Assembly: GCA_037176885.1 (NCBI GenBank)
Contig: JAWWNJ010000047.1
Location: forward strand, 1,364,001-1,428,000
DNA length: 64,000 nucleotides
Source: Favolaschia claudopus
Taxonomy: Eukaryota; Basidiomycota; Agaricomycetes; Agaricales; Mycenaceae
Direction of reading: 5' to 3'
Below, piece after piece: positions 1-10,194 of this stretch. Numbering within the stretch: position 1 is the first letter of the stretch; each line of letters begins with the position of its first letter. The translations under genes and the position numbers were made by a program. The notes beneath the pieces are model-generated. The model saw nothing but the letters and a program-made list of their open reading frames with translations, searched no databases and was not told the origin of the DNA.

Positions 1-154
1 CTGTTGTATTACAATGAAATACGGTTCTATGTAATCTCGTTGAGTGAAACGTGTGAAATTGCTTGACGAACGGCAAGTCGTATAAGCGTTGAAGGTGCGT
101 TACAATTTTGCATCGATAGGCAACAACTATCTAATACACGAACAGAAACATGGA

Positions 155-297
155 AGGCACGAACGGCATTAATAAGTAATAAGTAATCAAGAGATCGTTT
201 GGAACTACAAACTACAGGAACATAAGAAAAAGAGGAATACAAGGCACGAATTACATGAGTAAGTAAGAAACAAGAGATCGCTTGGAACTACAAAGTG
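155..297. repeat. Two-copy tandem repeat (~88-bp period)
   Basis: Two related blocks begin with GGCACGAA at about 155 and 243. Both continue through AGTAAGTAA-like runs to a shared CAAGAGATCG(C/T)TTGGAACTACAAA. AT-rich, no reading frame. It lies just downstream of the T5orf172 gene stop. Confidence 0.7.
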
Positions 298-323
298 AAG
301 CACTCAAAGAAAAGATAGCTAAT

Positions 324-912
324 CTACGAATCAACCAAGTCCCTCAAAAGGCGCGTCACCCTGACCGCCTTTTGGATCCCCCCCCGAAGGCGGCCGATTT
401 CAAACTTTTCGCGATGGTGTACGCGGCAAGCCTCGCACGCGCAGGGTTTCTTCCATAAGTCGCTGGTCTTCAAATACAAGTGTAGACACCGTTCTTGAAG
501 AATTTTGGGAAAGAAAAGGACAGATTCAGATGTAAGACTCACCTAGCTTTTTTGCATAACGTGTACGAACTTTATCGACGACAGTGATACGGCACCCGCG
601 GCACTGCCGGCGCCATTGGCGAAGGCGGCGCTGCATATTGTCGGTGCGGCCCGCCTTCCACTCAACTAACCCGCTTTGATGCACCATTTTCAGCCAATAC
701 ACGACGCCGGGGCGGTCGGACGGGGACGGCCGTTTGGCGATGGCGCTGTGGACGTCGCCTCGCCTATAGATTTTGTTGTACAGCGTCGACTGGTCGTGGA
801 GGTCGCGGTCGAGGCGGGCGAGGCGGGCGCGGCGGAGGCGGCGGGCTGCACAATGAGCGCCAACGACATTGAAAAGGTAAGTGTACTCACTGGTATTAGA
901 CGAGGTATTCAT
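324..912 (-). CDS. T5orf172 / GIY-YIG-like domain protein
   Basis: Predicted small protein with a T5orf172-type (GIY-YIG-like nuclease fold) domain, a family common in basidiomycetes but functionally uncharacterised there. The ATG is at 912. A 49-base intron (494-542, GTGAGT..AG) joins exon 543-912 to exon 324-493, total 540 nt, 179 aa. The protein shows VVYWLK, then KAGRTDNMQRRLRQW (the usual K-x-G-R-T-x-N-x-x-R-R-L-x-Q-W signature), then after the splice LERCLHLYLKTSDLW and a C-x-C-x-x-C-x-x-x-H-R-E-x-F segment typical of the family's C-terminal half. A second possible 45-base intron (846-890) is in frame and would shorten the N-terminus, so the start region is uncertain. The upstream flank is a GC-rich minisatellite, which also makes the 5' end doubtful. 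The nuclease activity is a family-level expectation, not something visible here. Confidence 0.7.
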
Positions 913-961
913 ACTGTGAACAGTACGAATAGGGCGGGAGAGGCGGGTGTATGCGGATGTG

Positions 962-1209
962 GCGAGCGCGCTGCGATTGGACACAACGCGGGGAGGTGAG
1001 AGGGAGGATGAGGCGCCGGTGTATGCGCGTATGTCGGTGTTGTGAGCGCCGGTATGCGGGTGTATGCTGGTGTGGTGAGCGCGCTGCGACGGGGGCACAA
1101 CGCGGTCAAGTGAGAGGCGGGTAGGGTGTGTGCGTTTGTCGGCGGGTGTATGTGTGTGTCGGGGCGGTGAGCGCGCTGCGACGGGGGCACAACGCGGTCA
1201 AGTGAGAGG
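962..1209. repeat. GC-rich minisatellite, three units
   Basis: A 43-base block (GTGAGCGCGCTGCGACGGGG... to ...CAAGTGAGAGG) occurs identically at 1075-1117 and 1167-1209, with a diverged copy at 962-1004. The spacers contain TATGCGGGTGTATG-type purine/pyrimidine repeats. It abuts the 5' end of the T5orf172 gene and generates spurious long frames on both strands. Confidence 0.85.
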
Positions 1210-1451
1210 ATGGAAAGTCCGTCGCGTCGCGTCGCGTCGGACTTGCGTGCGTTTGTATGCGTCGGCGTCGCGTCGCATCGTGAACTCGTTCAGTTGTGTA
1301 TTTCTGAACGCGTAGGTAGGTGCTTTACATTTATACAATACATATTCTACTTGCCTGCTAAACAGTGAATGTATTCAATAAAAGGAATAGATATTTAAAT
1401 ACGCGTTTGAATCAGCGGATGAGAATCTAAGTGAACGATCAACTATTAGTA

Positions 1452-1697
1452 GGGGTGGGGAACCTCACCGCATCAAATATGGGGTGTGGGGCAGCCCACA
1501 ACTAAGAATACCGACGGTGGGGACCCACACGGCGAGAATAGACACAGTGGGGAGCCCCACAATCTATAATAAGAAAGGTGGGCGCCCCCACCTCGGTGTG
1601 GGGTACCCCACGCCCACTGTTCGTGGGGTAGTCCACCGTAATGCCAAGACGGTGGGGAGCCTCCTTGGTTACGGCGGCTCGGGTGGGGTTCCCCACA
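1452..1697. repeat. Array of GTGGGG..CCCCAC palindromes (array 1)
   Basis: About nine short palindromes of the form GTGGGG(N2-3)CCCCAC, some imperfect, lie every 25-35 bases, for example GTGGGGAGCCCCAC near 1549, GTGGGGTACCCCAC near 1598 and GTGGGGTTCCCCAC near 1683. The AT-rich spacers differ between units, so the hairpin core and not the spacer is what is kept. No gene overlaps it. Confidence 0.85.
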
Positions 1698-1786
1698 TGC
1701 TGTCGTGCTGGACTTGGAGATTTTGAGTTACTTTGTAAATCATTAAATATAAAACCGCATAATGAACAATCTTGTTGTCTACTTTG

Positions 1787-1875
1787 CTAAGGGTGATTGG
1801 TGAAGTGGTAATGATACCTTCTCCATTGGCCACGTCATTCGTTGGACGTCGTGGGTTCGATTCCCCAACCTTTAG
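1787..1875 (+). other. tRNA-like sequence (pseudo-tRNA or SINE head)
   Basis: The ends CTAAGGGT (1787) and ACCTTTAG (to 1875) can pair as an acceptor-like stem. An A-box-like TGGTGAAGTGGT follows near the 5' end, a B-box GGTTCGATTCC lies at about 1855-1865, and a T5 run follows at about 1892. However, I cannot draw a clean anticodon arm, and the T-stem has only three good pairs. The length, 89 nt, would need an intron or extra arm. It is therefore more likely a decayed tRNA or the head of a tRNA-derived SINE than a working tRNA. Confidence 0.45.
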
Positions 1876-3415
1876 TTGGTCTCCGCAACTTCTTTTTATT
1901 TCGAAAACTTTTGTGTTTATTTTATGTGTCTCATGATACTTATTGAACTCCATACTGCTCACATTCCCTGTTTTTTTTCTAACTATAGCAGAATGAAGCT
2001 GTTGAATAACTGTGAAATTGTTTAGCGTCTCTGAAGCCAGCTTTTGAGAGCAACGGCTGTACGCATAGTAGGGCTTGACGTGCGGTGACAATACAGTCGT
2101 TGGCAGCTTGACAGGTATCGAGCACCGCAAACTGAACCCAGGTCAATAGAAGCCGACGGTATCACTCACGCCATGTTACGCCATAGTCAGACGAGTACGG
2201 TGAAGAGCACTATCGCTACCACATGTACATACTAATACATAACATTAATCAAAGTTGTTGTATGCAGTCAATGAATACACAAGAGACATGTGGTATGTTC
2301 TGCCTTTCAATGGCGCCAACACCCACATTCAATGTGGGAGGCATGAACTGCTGCAGCTCATGTACGATCAAACTAAAGGTTGCGGTATCCGCTTATGGAC
2401 CGCACAAGATATATACCTTACATTCCGCCTCCCAATAGCCTCAACACCAACACCGAATGTGCATGTACTGCACTGCGATAGGCACTGTTCGCTGGTGAAC
2501 GATCAAAATCAACCTCATGGTATTAAGTTGCTACCTACACAGAAAAAAAGAGAAAAATCACAGCTCCAAGATGCACCTAGACCCATGCAAAACGGTGCAG
2601 AAACGGGCGTAAAAACCATTTTTTCTCCCCCGGCGGTGCCGGGGGTCTTACGCAGGCGGTGGGGAACCCACCTACAGGTGGGCAGCCACACCCTACGTGA
2701 TTCCCGTGGGGCACCCTCACCTCCCCACACGGTGGGGAACACCACCTCACGTGGGGCAGAACACCTAGTACACCCCCCCTAGGGCCAGTTAAGTCATGGG
2801 TAGGGTCCACCCCTTAGGGGGGTATATCTAGGTAGCCTGAAGTGCAGATCCGCGACTGGTGGATGAGTTGTGGATGAGTGTATGTGGGTATCGCAGCTGC
2901 CCAATCAATTGAAAGGGCCACGGAAAATGAATGATATCAGACAACGAAACAAGTTGTGCTTGTTGAAACTTGGGTCGAGAAGGTCGAGAGTCCAGACCCC
3001 GGAAATCAAAGTGCCGGTGCTCAGTAAATGTAAGATTTTGGGGATTTACTGGACGACCAATTGTCTGGCATCCGCAGCCGAAGTTGATACGAATGATTAG
3101 CGGCATGATCGTCCTTCGAGCCGTCTTGCGGTTTTGCGAAGCAACAATTGAGCTTGATGAATCAGTTATGGAGCTCCGAGTGCGAGGGGCTACCTAGCGA
3201 TGACCCTCGGTATCCTTGGCAAAGCAACGTGTCAATGCTCGAATAAATGGTTCACCTGAATCAAGAATGGACAGAAATGGACCCAGATAATCCAGTGATA
3301 TTAATCAGATCGGGTTGAGCGGCAGGAGAATTAGGCCGACGGCTAGTTGGTTGGTTTACGGCAAGCACTGAGCGCAATCACTGTCAGAAAATTCTAGAAA
3401 TCTAAAATGCAAACC
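1876..3415. other. Intergenic, no supported gene
   Basis: Apart from the second palindrome array (2656-2765) I see only short frames without recognisable motifs, low-complexity T-runs and no splice-compatible exon chain. A minus frame at 2828-3106 is open but has no recognisable domain. Confidence 0.6.
2656..2765. repeat. GTGGGG palindrome array 2
   Basis: Same palindrome type as the array at 1452-1697: GGTGGGGAACCCACC, GGTGGGCAGCCACAC, GTGGGGCACCCTCAC and GTGGGGAACACCAC within 110 bases. It is about 950 bases from array 1, with the tRNA-like sequence between them. Confidence 0.75.
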
Positions 3416-5897
3416 TCATATCGGAAACTCCAACGAAATATTCGTCAAAATCCCCATCGCCTCCCCTCTAAAGGTATCCTGCGTCACCTCGGTCACCGCC
3501 TTCCCGAACAACCCATCAGAGAACGTCATCAGATTCGGCTTCTCTGCGCTATATTGCGGCCAGGCGGGCACGGTGGGACCGTTCGGGTCCAGGTTCGTGA
3601 CGAAGTTGATGAGGTAGTCGGTGAGTTCGCCTTTGTTGAAGACATTGCGGACGTCGGAGGTGTGGAACTGTTTTTTGGGGAGAGGAAATTCAATTAAAAG
3701 AGGGAGAGAAGTGAAAGTGAGAGGGAGACGTACGGAACCGAGGAAGGGAACGGCTTTAAATCGTTTGTTCACTGGGGGCGGCTTCGATTTAGGGTATGAT
3801 TAAAAGGGAAAGATAGGAGGACACATACGATAAGCCCATTGATTCTGTTTACCCGATAGCGCGTGTTGGAAAAATCGGCGAGGAGCATGGAACACCGCGT
3901 CGCCCTTATCAGAACCGCTTAAAGCGCTATACATGTGGACAATCGCATATGAATCTCACCTGGAATGAAGCAATTCGCTTATACTGCGGACTAAGCGCCT
4001 GTAGAATCCCCGTCCCGAAGGGCGATCCGGAGCTGAGATCGCTTGGGTACACCGAAGTGAGTGCGTCGACTGTTGCCTTGCTGGCTGTCGGCGCCCAGAC
4101 GCTTGCGATGTATTCAGAGAATTCTTTATCGGTTCTGTAAAGTGATGACGATATCAGCTACATGAAGATTTGCAAAGTGAATTAGACGCATACGTGATGT
4201 TCAACGTCGAAAGCGAGAATACGGTTCCCTCGTCGTCGCAGTCACCTATTTGGATTTGGAAAAATTAGAAAACGTTTGAGGTAAACACAATAGAAAGGAG
4301 ACGCAGCTGCTTACCGGTAACAAACGGCACATTAGCCACCTTTCCCTGCTGAACAAGACGCTGCGGGTTGTCTGTGAGGAACACGCCGTCTTCGCGGGGA
4401 AGCCAGGCGAGAACGAGGGACTGCATATTCATCAACGATTGATATTGAGGGTTTGAACAGAGTAGCGTACCTGATACGACAAGAAAAATGGCGACGCGTC
4501 CTGCGCGGCTTTGAGTTTGGTATACGGAACAGTGCGTAGACACGCGAGGGTATCGGTGGCTCCGGCGCAGCCAGTCCCGGCGACGAGGTCGTTGTAATCT
4601 AACAGCGAGAAGGAAAGAAGCGATGTTGAAAACTTTATCCCGACTGGATGGATCACGTACACTTCTGCCCATTCTCAATGGGCCCGACGGGCACGGGCGA
4701 CCCAGACTGCATGTATCCCGCGCGGAAGAGCCCCTCGGTGTCGCCTCCGTTTGCGAGCATTTGGAGGGAGACGGAGATGGCGCCGGCGGATTCGCCCCAG
4801 CTGATGAAGTGTTGTTGAATAACGGAAGGAAATAGAATGAAAGGAAATGGAAGGAGAAGCGTACATACATCGTGACCTTGGAGGGATCCCCACCAAAGAG
4901 GTGTATATATTTCTGGGTCCAGCGGAGGGCCTCGCGCTCTATACGAAGGGGTAGAAGTCGTTCAGCGGGGGATGTGGGATAAGGGGTCAAGGGATCCTCA
5001 CGGTCATGTAGTCCGAGATTGCCTACTCCCGCTTCGCGCACTTCTTTCCCGCCCAGAAAGCCGAATGCTGGATGCCCAGGAATCATCAATCCGGGAGGAG
5101 GGAAAGTAATGGCAGAACACGAACCAGAAACGCGGTAATTGATTGAGATGTAGATGATTGGCTGGTCCATTTCAATTGAGCGTTGGACGATTGGCACGCC
5201 GTCGTATCTGAACCAGTTATGTATGAGATATGGCTTTACCGAGCCAACGTGCGCGATGAAGACGTACCGAGCAGGAGTCCCGAATTCAAATCCACCGGCG
5301 AAGAGCCACTAGCCCCGTATTAGAGCTCAAGGTCATGAACGATGAAAAATGATAACACACCATGGCTACAGGTAACTTCGAATCAGCCGTAGCGTTCGCG
5401 GGTTTGATTATATTCAGTGTGAGACCTGTATCGGTCATAATATTGAGCACCTAATTTCCAAGAATAGGCGGATAGAACTCACAATCCTCTGCAGACGGAT
5501 ATTTTTGTGAATACCACTCCTCCCACAAATCGCTGACGATTTTCTGAACGACCCCAGTGAGAATCGGGACCACGACCGTCTGCTGTGGACATGCGGGGCC
5601 CATAGCTGTGGCATCATAAGTCCCGCCATATGGTGCGACTTTGGTGGGTAGGCGGAATCGCAAGTCGCCGACTCTGTTTAGTGCGAGTGAGTATTTTATC
5701 TAGATGTAATAAAGTGGATTGGCTTACGGGGGTTCAGCAAAAGGTATACCAAGGAAACTATGTGTATCGATCGTCGTCGCGACCCCGCTGAAAGTTCCGT
5801 CGTCTAGAACGATGGTCGGCGTCGGCGTTGTGGCGCTGAGGACGACATTAGCGTGAAGGACCAGGCCGCCGATGAGGCCAAGGGTAAGGAGTGTCAT
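3416..5897 (-). CDS. Type-B carboxylesterase / lipase, secreted
   Basis: Serine esterase of the cholinesterase/carboxylesterase alpha/beta-hydrolase family; expected to hydrolyse carboxylic esters or lipids outside the cell. I trace 15 exons from the ATG at 5897: 5897-5728, 5673-5483, 5425-5361, 5308-5268, 5207-5125, 5067-5002, 4938-4869, 4800-4661, 4598-4471, 4420-4315, 4245-4194, 4134-3960, 3904-3829, 3771-3734, 3667-3416. They sum to 1653 nt, a 550-aa protein, normal for the family. The N-terminus MTLLTLGLIGGLVLHANVVL is a signal peptide. Landmarks: EDCLTLNI, NYRVSAFGFLG, DQREALRW, FGGDPSKVTI, nucleophile elbow GESAG (Ser about 233), DDEGT with the acid (Glu about 359) and FHTSDV with the catalytic His (about 469), so the triad looks complete. 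An in-frame TTG further upstream was rejected as a start in favour of the ATG before the signal peptide. Substrate cannot be told from sequence. Confidence 0.93.
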
Positions 5898-6189
5898 GGA
5901 GGAGAGAAAGGTAAGAAGACAAGGAGGGACTGCCAGATACCGACGCAAGTATTGCGAGCGATAGAATCACATTTGATGGAAGATCCACGCATGCATTGTC
6001 GCATGGCGCCTGGCCTCGGCGGCATGGTATCTATTGCTGGGAATTAAGGATTCGTTAATCCTTCCAGATAATCAAAGACGAGTGTTGGTCCAACCTGGTC
6101 CCGATTTGCGGACTCGCTAGCTCTCGGTGGTTGTGGACAACGTAGGAAGATGTCACATCCGAACATCACCACAGATCACCACGTCTTTC
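5898..6189. promoter_or_regulatory. Divergent promoter region
   Basis: About 360 bases separate the ATGs of the carboxylesterase (minus) and the first F-box gene (plus), so both must be driven from here. No TATA box is obvious. The only striking motif is the palindrome at 6190. Confidence 0.5.
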
Positions 6190-6201
6190 GTGACATGTCA
6201 C
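6190..6201. promoter_or_regulatory. GTGACATGTCAC palindrome upstream of F-box gene
   Basis: Perfect 12-bp palindrome ending 58 bases before the ATG at 6260. The same sequence occurs before the paralogue at 48173 and a one-base variant before the paralogue at 58867, always in the same relative place. Probably a dimeric factor site or a core-promoter element of this gene family; the factor is unknown. Confidence 0.6.
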
Positions 6202-6259
6202 TCTTCTCTCCTCCTCTTCGCCTACCCAACTCTCGCCTGACTCGGATTTCACGCGTCTC

Positions 6260-7872
6260 ATGCATCGCTGCCTCTCTGTTCTCGAAATCCTGGAACTGAT
6301 ATGCAGCCATTTGGACGGCCTTCAGAGGTGGCCAGCTTTGGCTGCGCTGGCCAGGACCTGTCGTAGCTTCAGCGGTCCAGCGCTTTGCGTTCTGTGGCAA
6401 ACGCACTTAAGTCTAGCGCCGTTCCTCAAACTCATGCCGGCAGATCTAATCCGGAAATCTGCAGATTTTCCTCGCAAATGGGTACGATTTTGGCGCTCTT
6501 TCGTTACCCTACTTGACAAATTCTTTCTCAGAATCTCATACGACCAATCACCGTCTCGGATTGGGACAGACCAAATGTCTTTGCGCCCCGGGTCAGGGAG
6601 CTGGTCCTGCAGAGCCAAGACTGGAACCAGGTCGCCGACATCTTTCCCATTCTGAGTGCTTGTGCGCCGCTGGGGGTCATTTTCCCAAATCTTCGCTCGC
6701 TCACCTGCTACATTATGTCGGTCGAGGCAGCCAATCTTCCATCGATACGGAGCTTTTTCTCCCTCACCCTACAAGAGATCAAGATCATATGCAGATGGAA
6801 TGTGACCAGCATCTCTCTTATTTCCGCCCTCCCCATTACATGCCCGACCGTCAAGCATGTCTCGGTCTCCTGTACGTCGTCACCAGGTGGTCTAGGCAGA
6901 ACGACCTCTCTATTCGTGAAGGGACTGCATTATCTGGTGTCGCTTTCCCTGGGTGGAGCCGAGTGCAACTCCGCCGTCATATCACACCTTGGCCAGCTCT
7001 CCACGCTCACGAAGTTGGAGTTGGTATCGCTTCCAGACATATTTTCCTTCCCGCCGACTTCAACCGCAGATTTATTTCCCAACCTGCGCACGCTTTCCTT
7101 CTCCGCTACCGAGGTCGTCCCCGTCATTACATTCTTCAGCATGTGTTCTGACACTCCATTTGCTTTGGTTTTTGTCACTTTCAAATCACACCCGACCGCT
7201 GCGGATACCGAACGTTTCTTCCACATACTAAAACTCGGCCGCGCGTGCGCGACCCTTCAATCGCTCACCTTGGCTCCGTCGTACTTCGCCTCAGCACCGC
7301 CAGACACAGCAAATTACATTCTTTCGGGTGCTTCGTTGCACAACCTAGCTCATTTTCGTGCACTGGAGCATTTCAACCTTTGGACACTGGCTCTGGACGT
7401 AGACGATACCGCAGTCGCTAATCTGGTTGCGTCGTGGCCCAGATTGAAAACTCTACACCTTGTAGCAATGACGATCGCCATGGGCCAGGCCGACCCCAAG
7501 ACCACCCTACAATCTCTATGGACCATCGCCAAGTCATGCCCCGACCTCACTTCGCTATTCCTCCAAATCGACGCTACACACATTCCTACCACTCACCCGA
7601 TTCGAGTCGTCCAAGAATCCTTGGATGAGTTGAACGTTGGGCTCTCTACCATCACGGAGCCAACGGCTGTGGCGCGATATCTCTCGAGCTTATTCCCGAA
7701 TCTCACGAACATCACGACACGCTATGATGGCGGAACGTCCGAAGACGACGACGAGGACGATGAGCCGAATCCCGATGGGCTGGGCCGGCGGGAGCTTTGG
7801 AAGCAAGTGGAAAGTCAGATTCCTCATTTTGTGGCGGCGAGGAGGGAGGAGGTTGCTTGGGGGTCGCTTTAA
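6260..7872 (+). CDS. F-box-like / leucine-rich repeat protein (paralogue 1)
   Basis: Two exons, 6260-6481 and 6532-7872 (50-base intron GTACGA..CAG), 520 aa. The N-terminus MHRCLSVLEILELICSHLD followed by LAALARTCRSFSGPAL-LW is an F-box-like motif, which in SCF ubiquitin ligases binds Skp1. The rest is a long run of leucine-rich beta/alpha segments (LVSLSLGG, FPNLRTLSF, WPRLKTLHLV, CPDLTSLFL) ending in an acidic patch and LWKQVESQIPHFVAARREE. Paralogues with the same intron position and the same end lie at 30522, 48173 and 58867. The start is supported by the conserved M-H-R-C/M-H-P-C beginning. Function as a substrate-recruiting F-box protein is a family inference; the target is unknown. Such genes are strongly expanded and fast-evolving in Agaricomycetes. 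Confidence 0.88.
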
Positions 7873-8179
7873 TTCTTTCTCATTCGATACTCTACACTTC
7901 GAGGTGCGTTTTTTCAAATTGCTATCTTGCGCATCTCACCACGAATATCCAGTGGAACTCGACCTCGCTTATTGTAATTTTTCGTGTTTGTTGCGAACTT
8001 AATGTATTGAGTCGTCCTTTCATCGTGCTTGAGTCTTGGTTGATTCATTCGAAATGACGGCGTTGGACGCTTCGACAGGTCCGATGGTGGGGTGGATGGG
8101 CCGAAGGAGAGCACGTTGAGTTGTCTATGGTCGACTTTTTATATTCTATAGCTAATGGTTGAATAAATTCAGTGCGATA
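7873..8179. other. Intergenic after F-box gene
   Basis: Contains the presumed 3' UTR. No motif-bearing frame. Confidence 0.5.
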
Positions 8180-8985
8180 CGCTCATCAAATACCGGCTCG
8201 ATGAGCTAAACACTTGGGAAGATGATTACAGCGGCATGCTGCTACCAACTCAGCCGGATACAGATAAAACGTTTCTCGGAGAAGCCTCATTGACCGCTCC
8301 CGCAACCGCTCAAAGTACATATAATGATACTTCATCAATCACTCTCTTCTGATATACGCGCGACTTCGAGCGGATTCGATAAGCTGCTTCGCATCGTTGC
8401 TGAAGCGGTCACTGTACCAGGTATGTTTAATCTATGGTGTGTTGGTTTCTTATGTGATCTAACACTGTTTAGTGCCGGCGCAGCTTGCTAACACAGCAAA
8501 TTCGACCCAATTAATTGGTTCCGCGCACGGCCGTCTCCTCCCCAATCACGGTCTCATCGTTCCTGATGTCCCAGTCACCCTCCCAGCCGGCAGCAAATCA
8601 AAACGATCCCACTCTTGGAGTATAACAGTCAAACATTGGGAGGAAGGCGATCCGGCACACGGCCTCGGGACTCCATTGAAGGATTGGCGGAAGGAGTGGC
8701 TCAGAGGCGCGAGCAAACCACTTGCTATCAAGTACACGAATCGGAGGACTATGGCGACTGAATTTATTGATCAGTTGAGTGGTTTCGCTGTTGATTGAGA
8801 CCGCTACTCATCCCATTTCACAGGTACAAAGTTGAACAAACGGGACAAGACGGCACTTGATCTCCACGCGTATCCCGAAGCAAACCAAGGCGCTTCTGCC
8901 CTCGTCGACAAAGCACTAGCAGCCCGGGGAGATCGTGTCTCCCGCAAATACTCTTCTTCTCTGTCTTCATTGCTGAATCCAGCTC
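8180..8985 (+). pseudogene. Remnant of an orphan basidiomycete protein
   Basis: Three blocks read like consecutive exons of an orphan family. Block 1 is about 8180-8351 (...TLIKYRLDELNTWEDDYSGMLL...). Block 2 is about 8472-8783 (...HSWSITVKHWEEGDP, GTPLKDWRKEWLRG, KYTNRRTMATEFIDQ). Block 3 is about 8824-8985 (NKRDKTALDLHAYPEANQGASALVDKALAARGD). The W-x-V-x-H-W...PLKDW...KY-x-x-R-x-x-A-x-EF...YPEA-x-x-G pattern recalls proteins I have seen in many mushroom genomes with no known function. Block 1 ends in a stop and no convincing ATG or donor joins the blocks, so I treat it as broken or incompletely modelled. Confidence 0.35.
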
Positions 8986-9152
8986 GAACTACGTATAATT
9001 CCTTATATTTTGTATCATACTTCACTTTTACTTGCTTTATTAATCATTTAGAAACTTCAGATGCCCAAGACATGTCTACACTGAGTAAATGAACTATTTT
9101 ACACCTTATATTGCCCAAAGGACGCGTCTCATCGCGTCGAGAGAGGGTAAGA

Positions 9153-9770
9153 CCACTCTTGACATTCCGCCGCTGATGTGACGCCTGAAAAAGGGAATTT
9201 GATGGTGGCTGTTCCCACTGATCAGATACCTCAACATATTTTGATGGGGACCACGGTTGACACAATGTCCAGGAAAGAAAAGACAAACTACCAATTCCCA
9301 GATAGTATGGAGGTTTTGATGGTCATCTTGAGTTTATGCTGCATGAATGGGTTCCGAGTTCAATTCTTGGGCCTAACATTTTTTTTTTCGTCAATGCCGA
9401 AGGCCAAAGAATTTCTGATTAAGTGGTTAGGGTTTGCTTCCCCAAAAAAACACTGCCGAAGGCCAAAATAATGCTGGGTTAAGTACCTGGTTAGGGTTAA
9501 GGCTTAGGGTTAGGTGGTTAGGGTTCGGGGGGGGTGTGGGGGTGAGGAACAGAAGGATTCGCGCGAACGAGGCTTTAGAGTGCCAACCTGACCGGCCCGG
9601 CTTGGGGGACCCCCCGAGCGCAGCGAGGGAGGGGAGGGCTGCGAATGGTTGGTCCCCTTCGCGCAAATGAAGGACTAGGAATTGGCGTTGCCGAGTTTCG
9701 CTGAGAAGTTGGCTGCCATCAAATTTCCTTATTCGGATGTCACATCAGCGGCGGAATGTAGGCAAGTGGG
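9153..9770. mobile_element. MITE-like element with ~58-bp terminal inverted repeats
   Basis: The left arm 9153-9210 starts CCACTCTTGACATTCCGCC and contains GCTGATGTGAC and AATTTGATGG. The right arm 9711-9770 is its inverted, diverged copy (reverse complement starts CCACTTGCCTACATTCCGCC). Both ends are flanked by GTAAGA (9147-9152 and 9771-9776), a candidate 6-bp target-site duplication. The 618-bp interior holds no transposase, only the TTAGGG-like stretch and a GC-rich segment. It is therefore non-autonomous and must have been mobilised in trans. Superfamily not assigned. Confidence 0.75.
9489..9527 (+). repeat. Interstitial TTAGGG-like repeat
   Basis: Degenerate run of GGTTAGGGTTAAGGC-TTAGGG-TTAGG-TGGTTAGGGTT, with a further GTTAGGGTT upstream at about 9425. 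It resembles the fungal telomere unit but is short, degenerate and inside the MITE-like element, so it is part of the element and not a telomere. Confidence 0.7.
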
Positions 9771-9776
9771 TAAGAC

Positions 9777-10194
9777 ATGCTGGGCACGTGACATTTGCCG
9801 GCCGCCAGCCGCCACCGCGAACCGATTACCCGCTGCGTGCCGCTCTGCCGCCGACTGTTCCGCCGCCGGCTATACATACGAAGCCCCTCTTCGCCGACGC
9901 TCCCGCTTGATCCCCAGCTGAGCTGCCCACATTTTGATTCCCTGTGCAACACTCAAGGCACCCACTTTTAGTTGTAATACCTTCGTGGACCGACCACAAT
10001 CAAATTTCAATCATGCCCCGAATTGGATGAAATGTTGAGTTGATATCTTGAGCCGCAATGCAAACAAGATCCGACAGCTACCACCTAAATGCGGACGAGA
10101 TTCGAACTCGAGCTGCACTCGTACAACCAGAACCAGTATCAGCAGAAATGATGGATTCGATCAATGATATACGGCCGGATTCAACCTTTCGTGT
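9777..10194. other. Intergenic between MITE and DUF6593 gene
   Basis: Begins GC-rich (CCGCCG-type) and ends next to the stop of the minus-strand DUF6593 gene. No gene seen. Confidence 0.5.

Noticed and set aside
9425..9527. Telomere end
   Set aside because: TTAGGG-like repeats are few, degenerate and lie inside a transposable element with unique genes on both sides.
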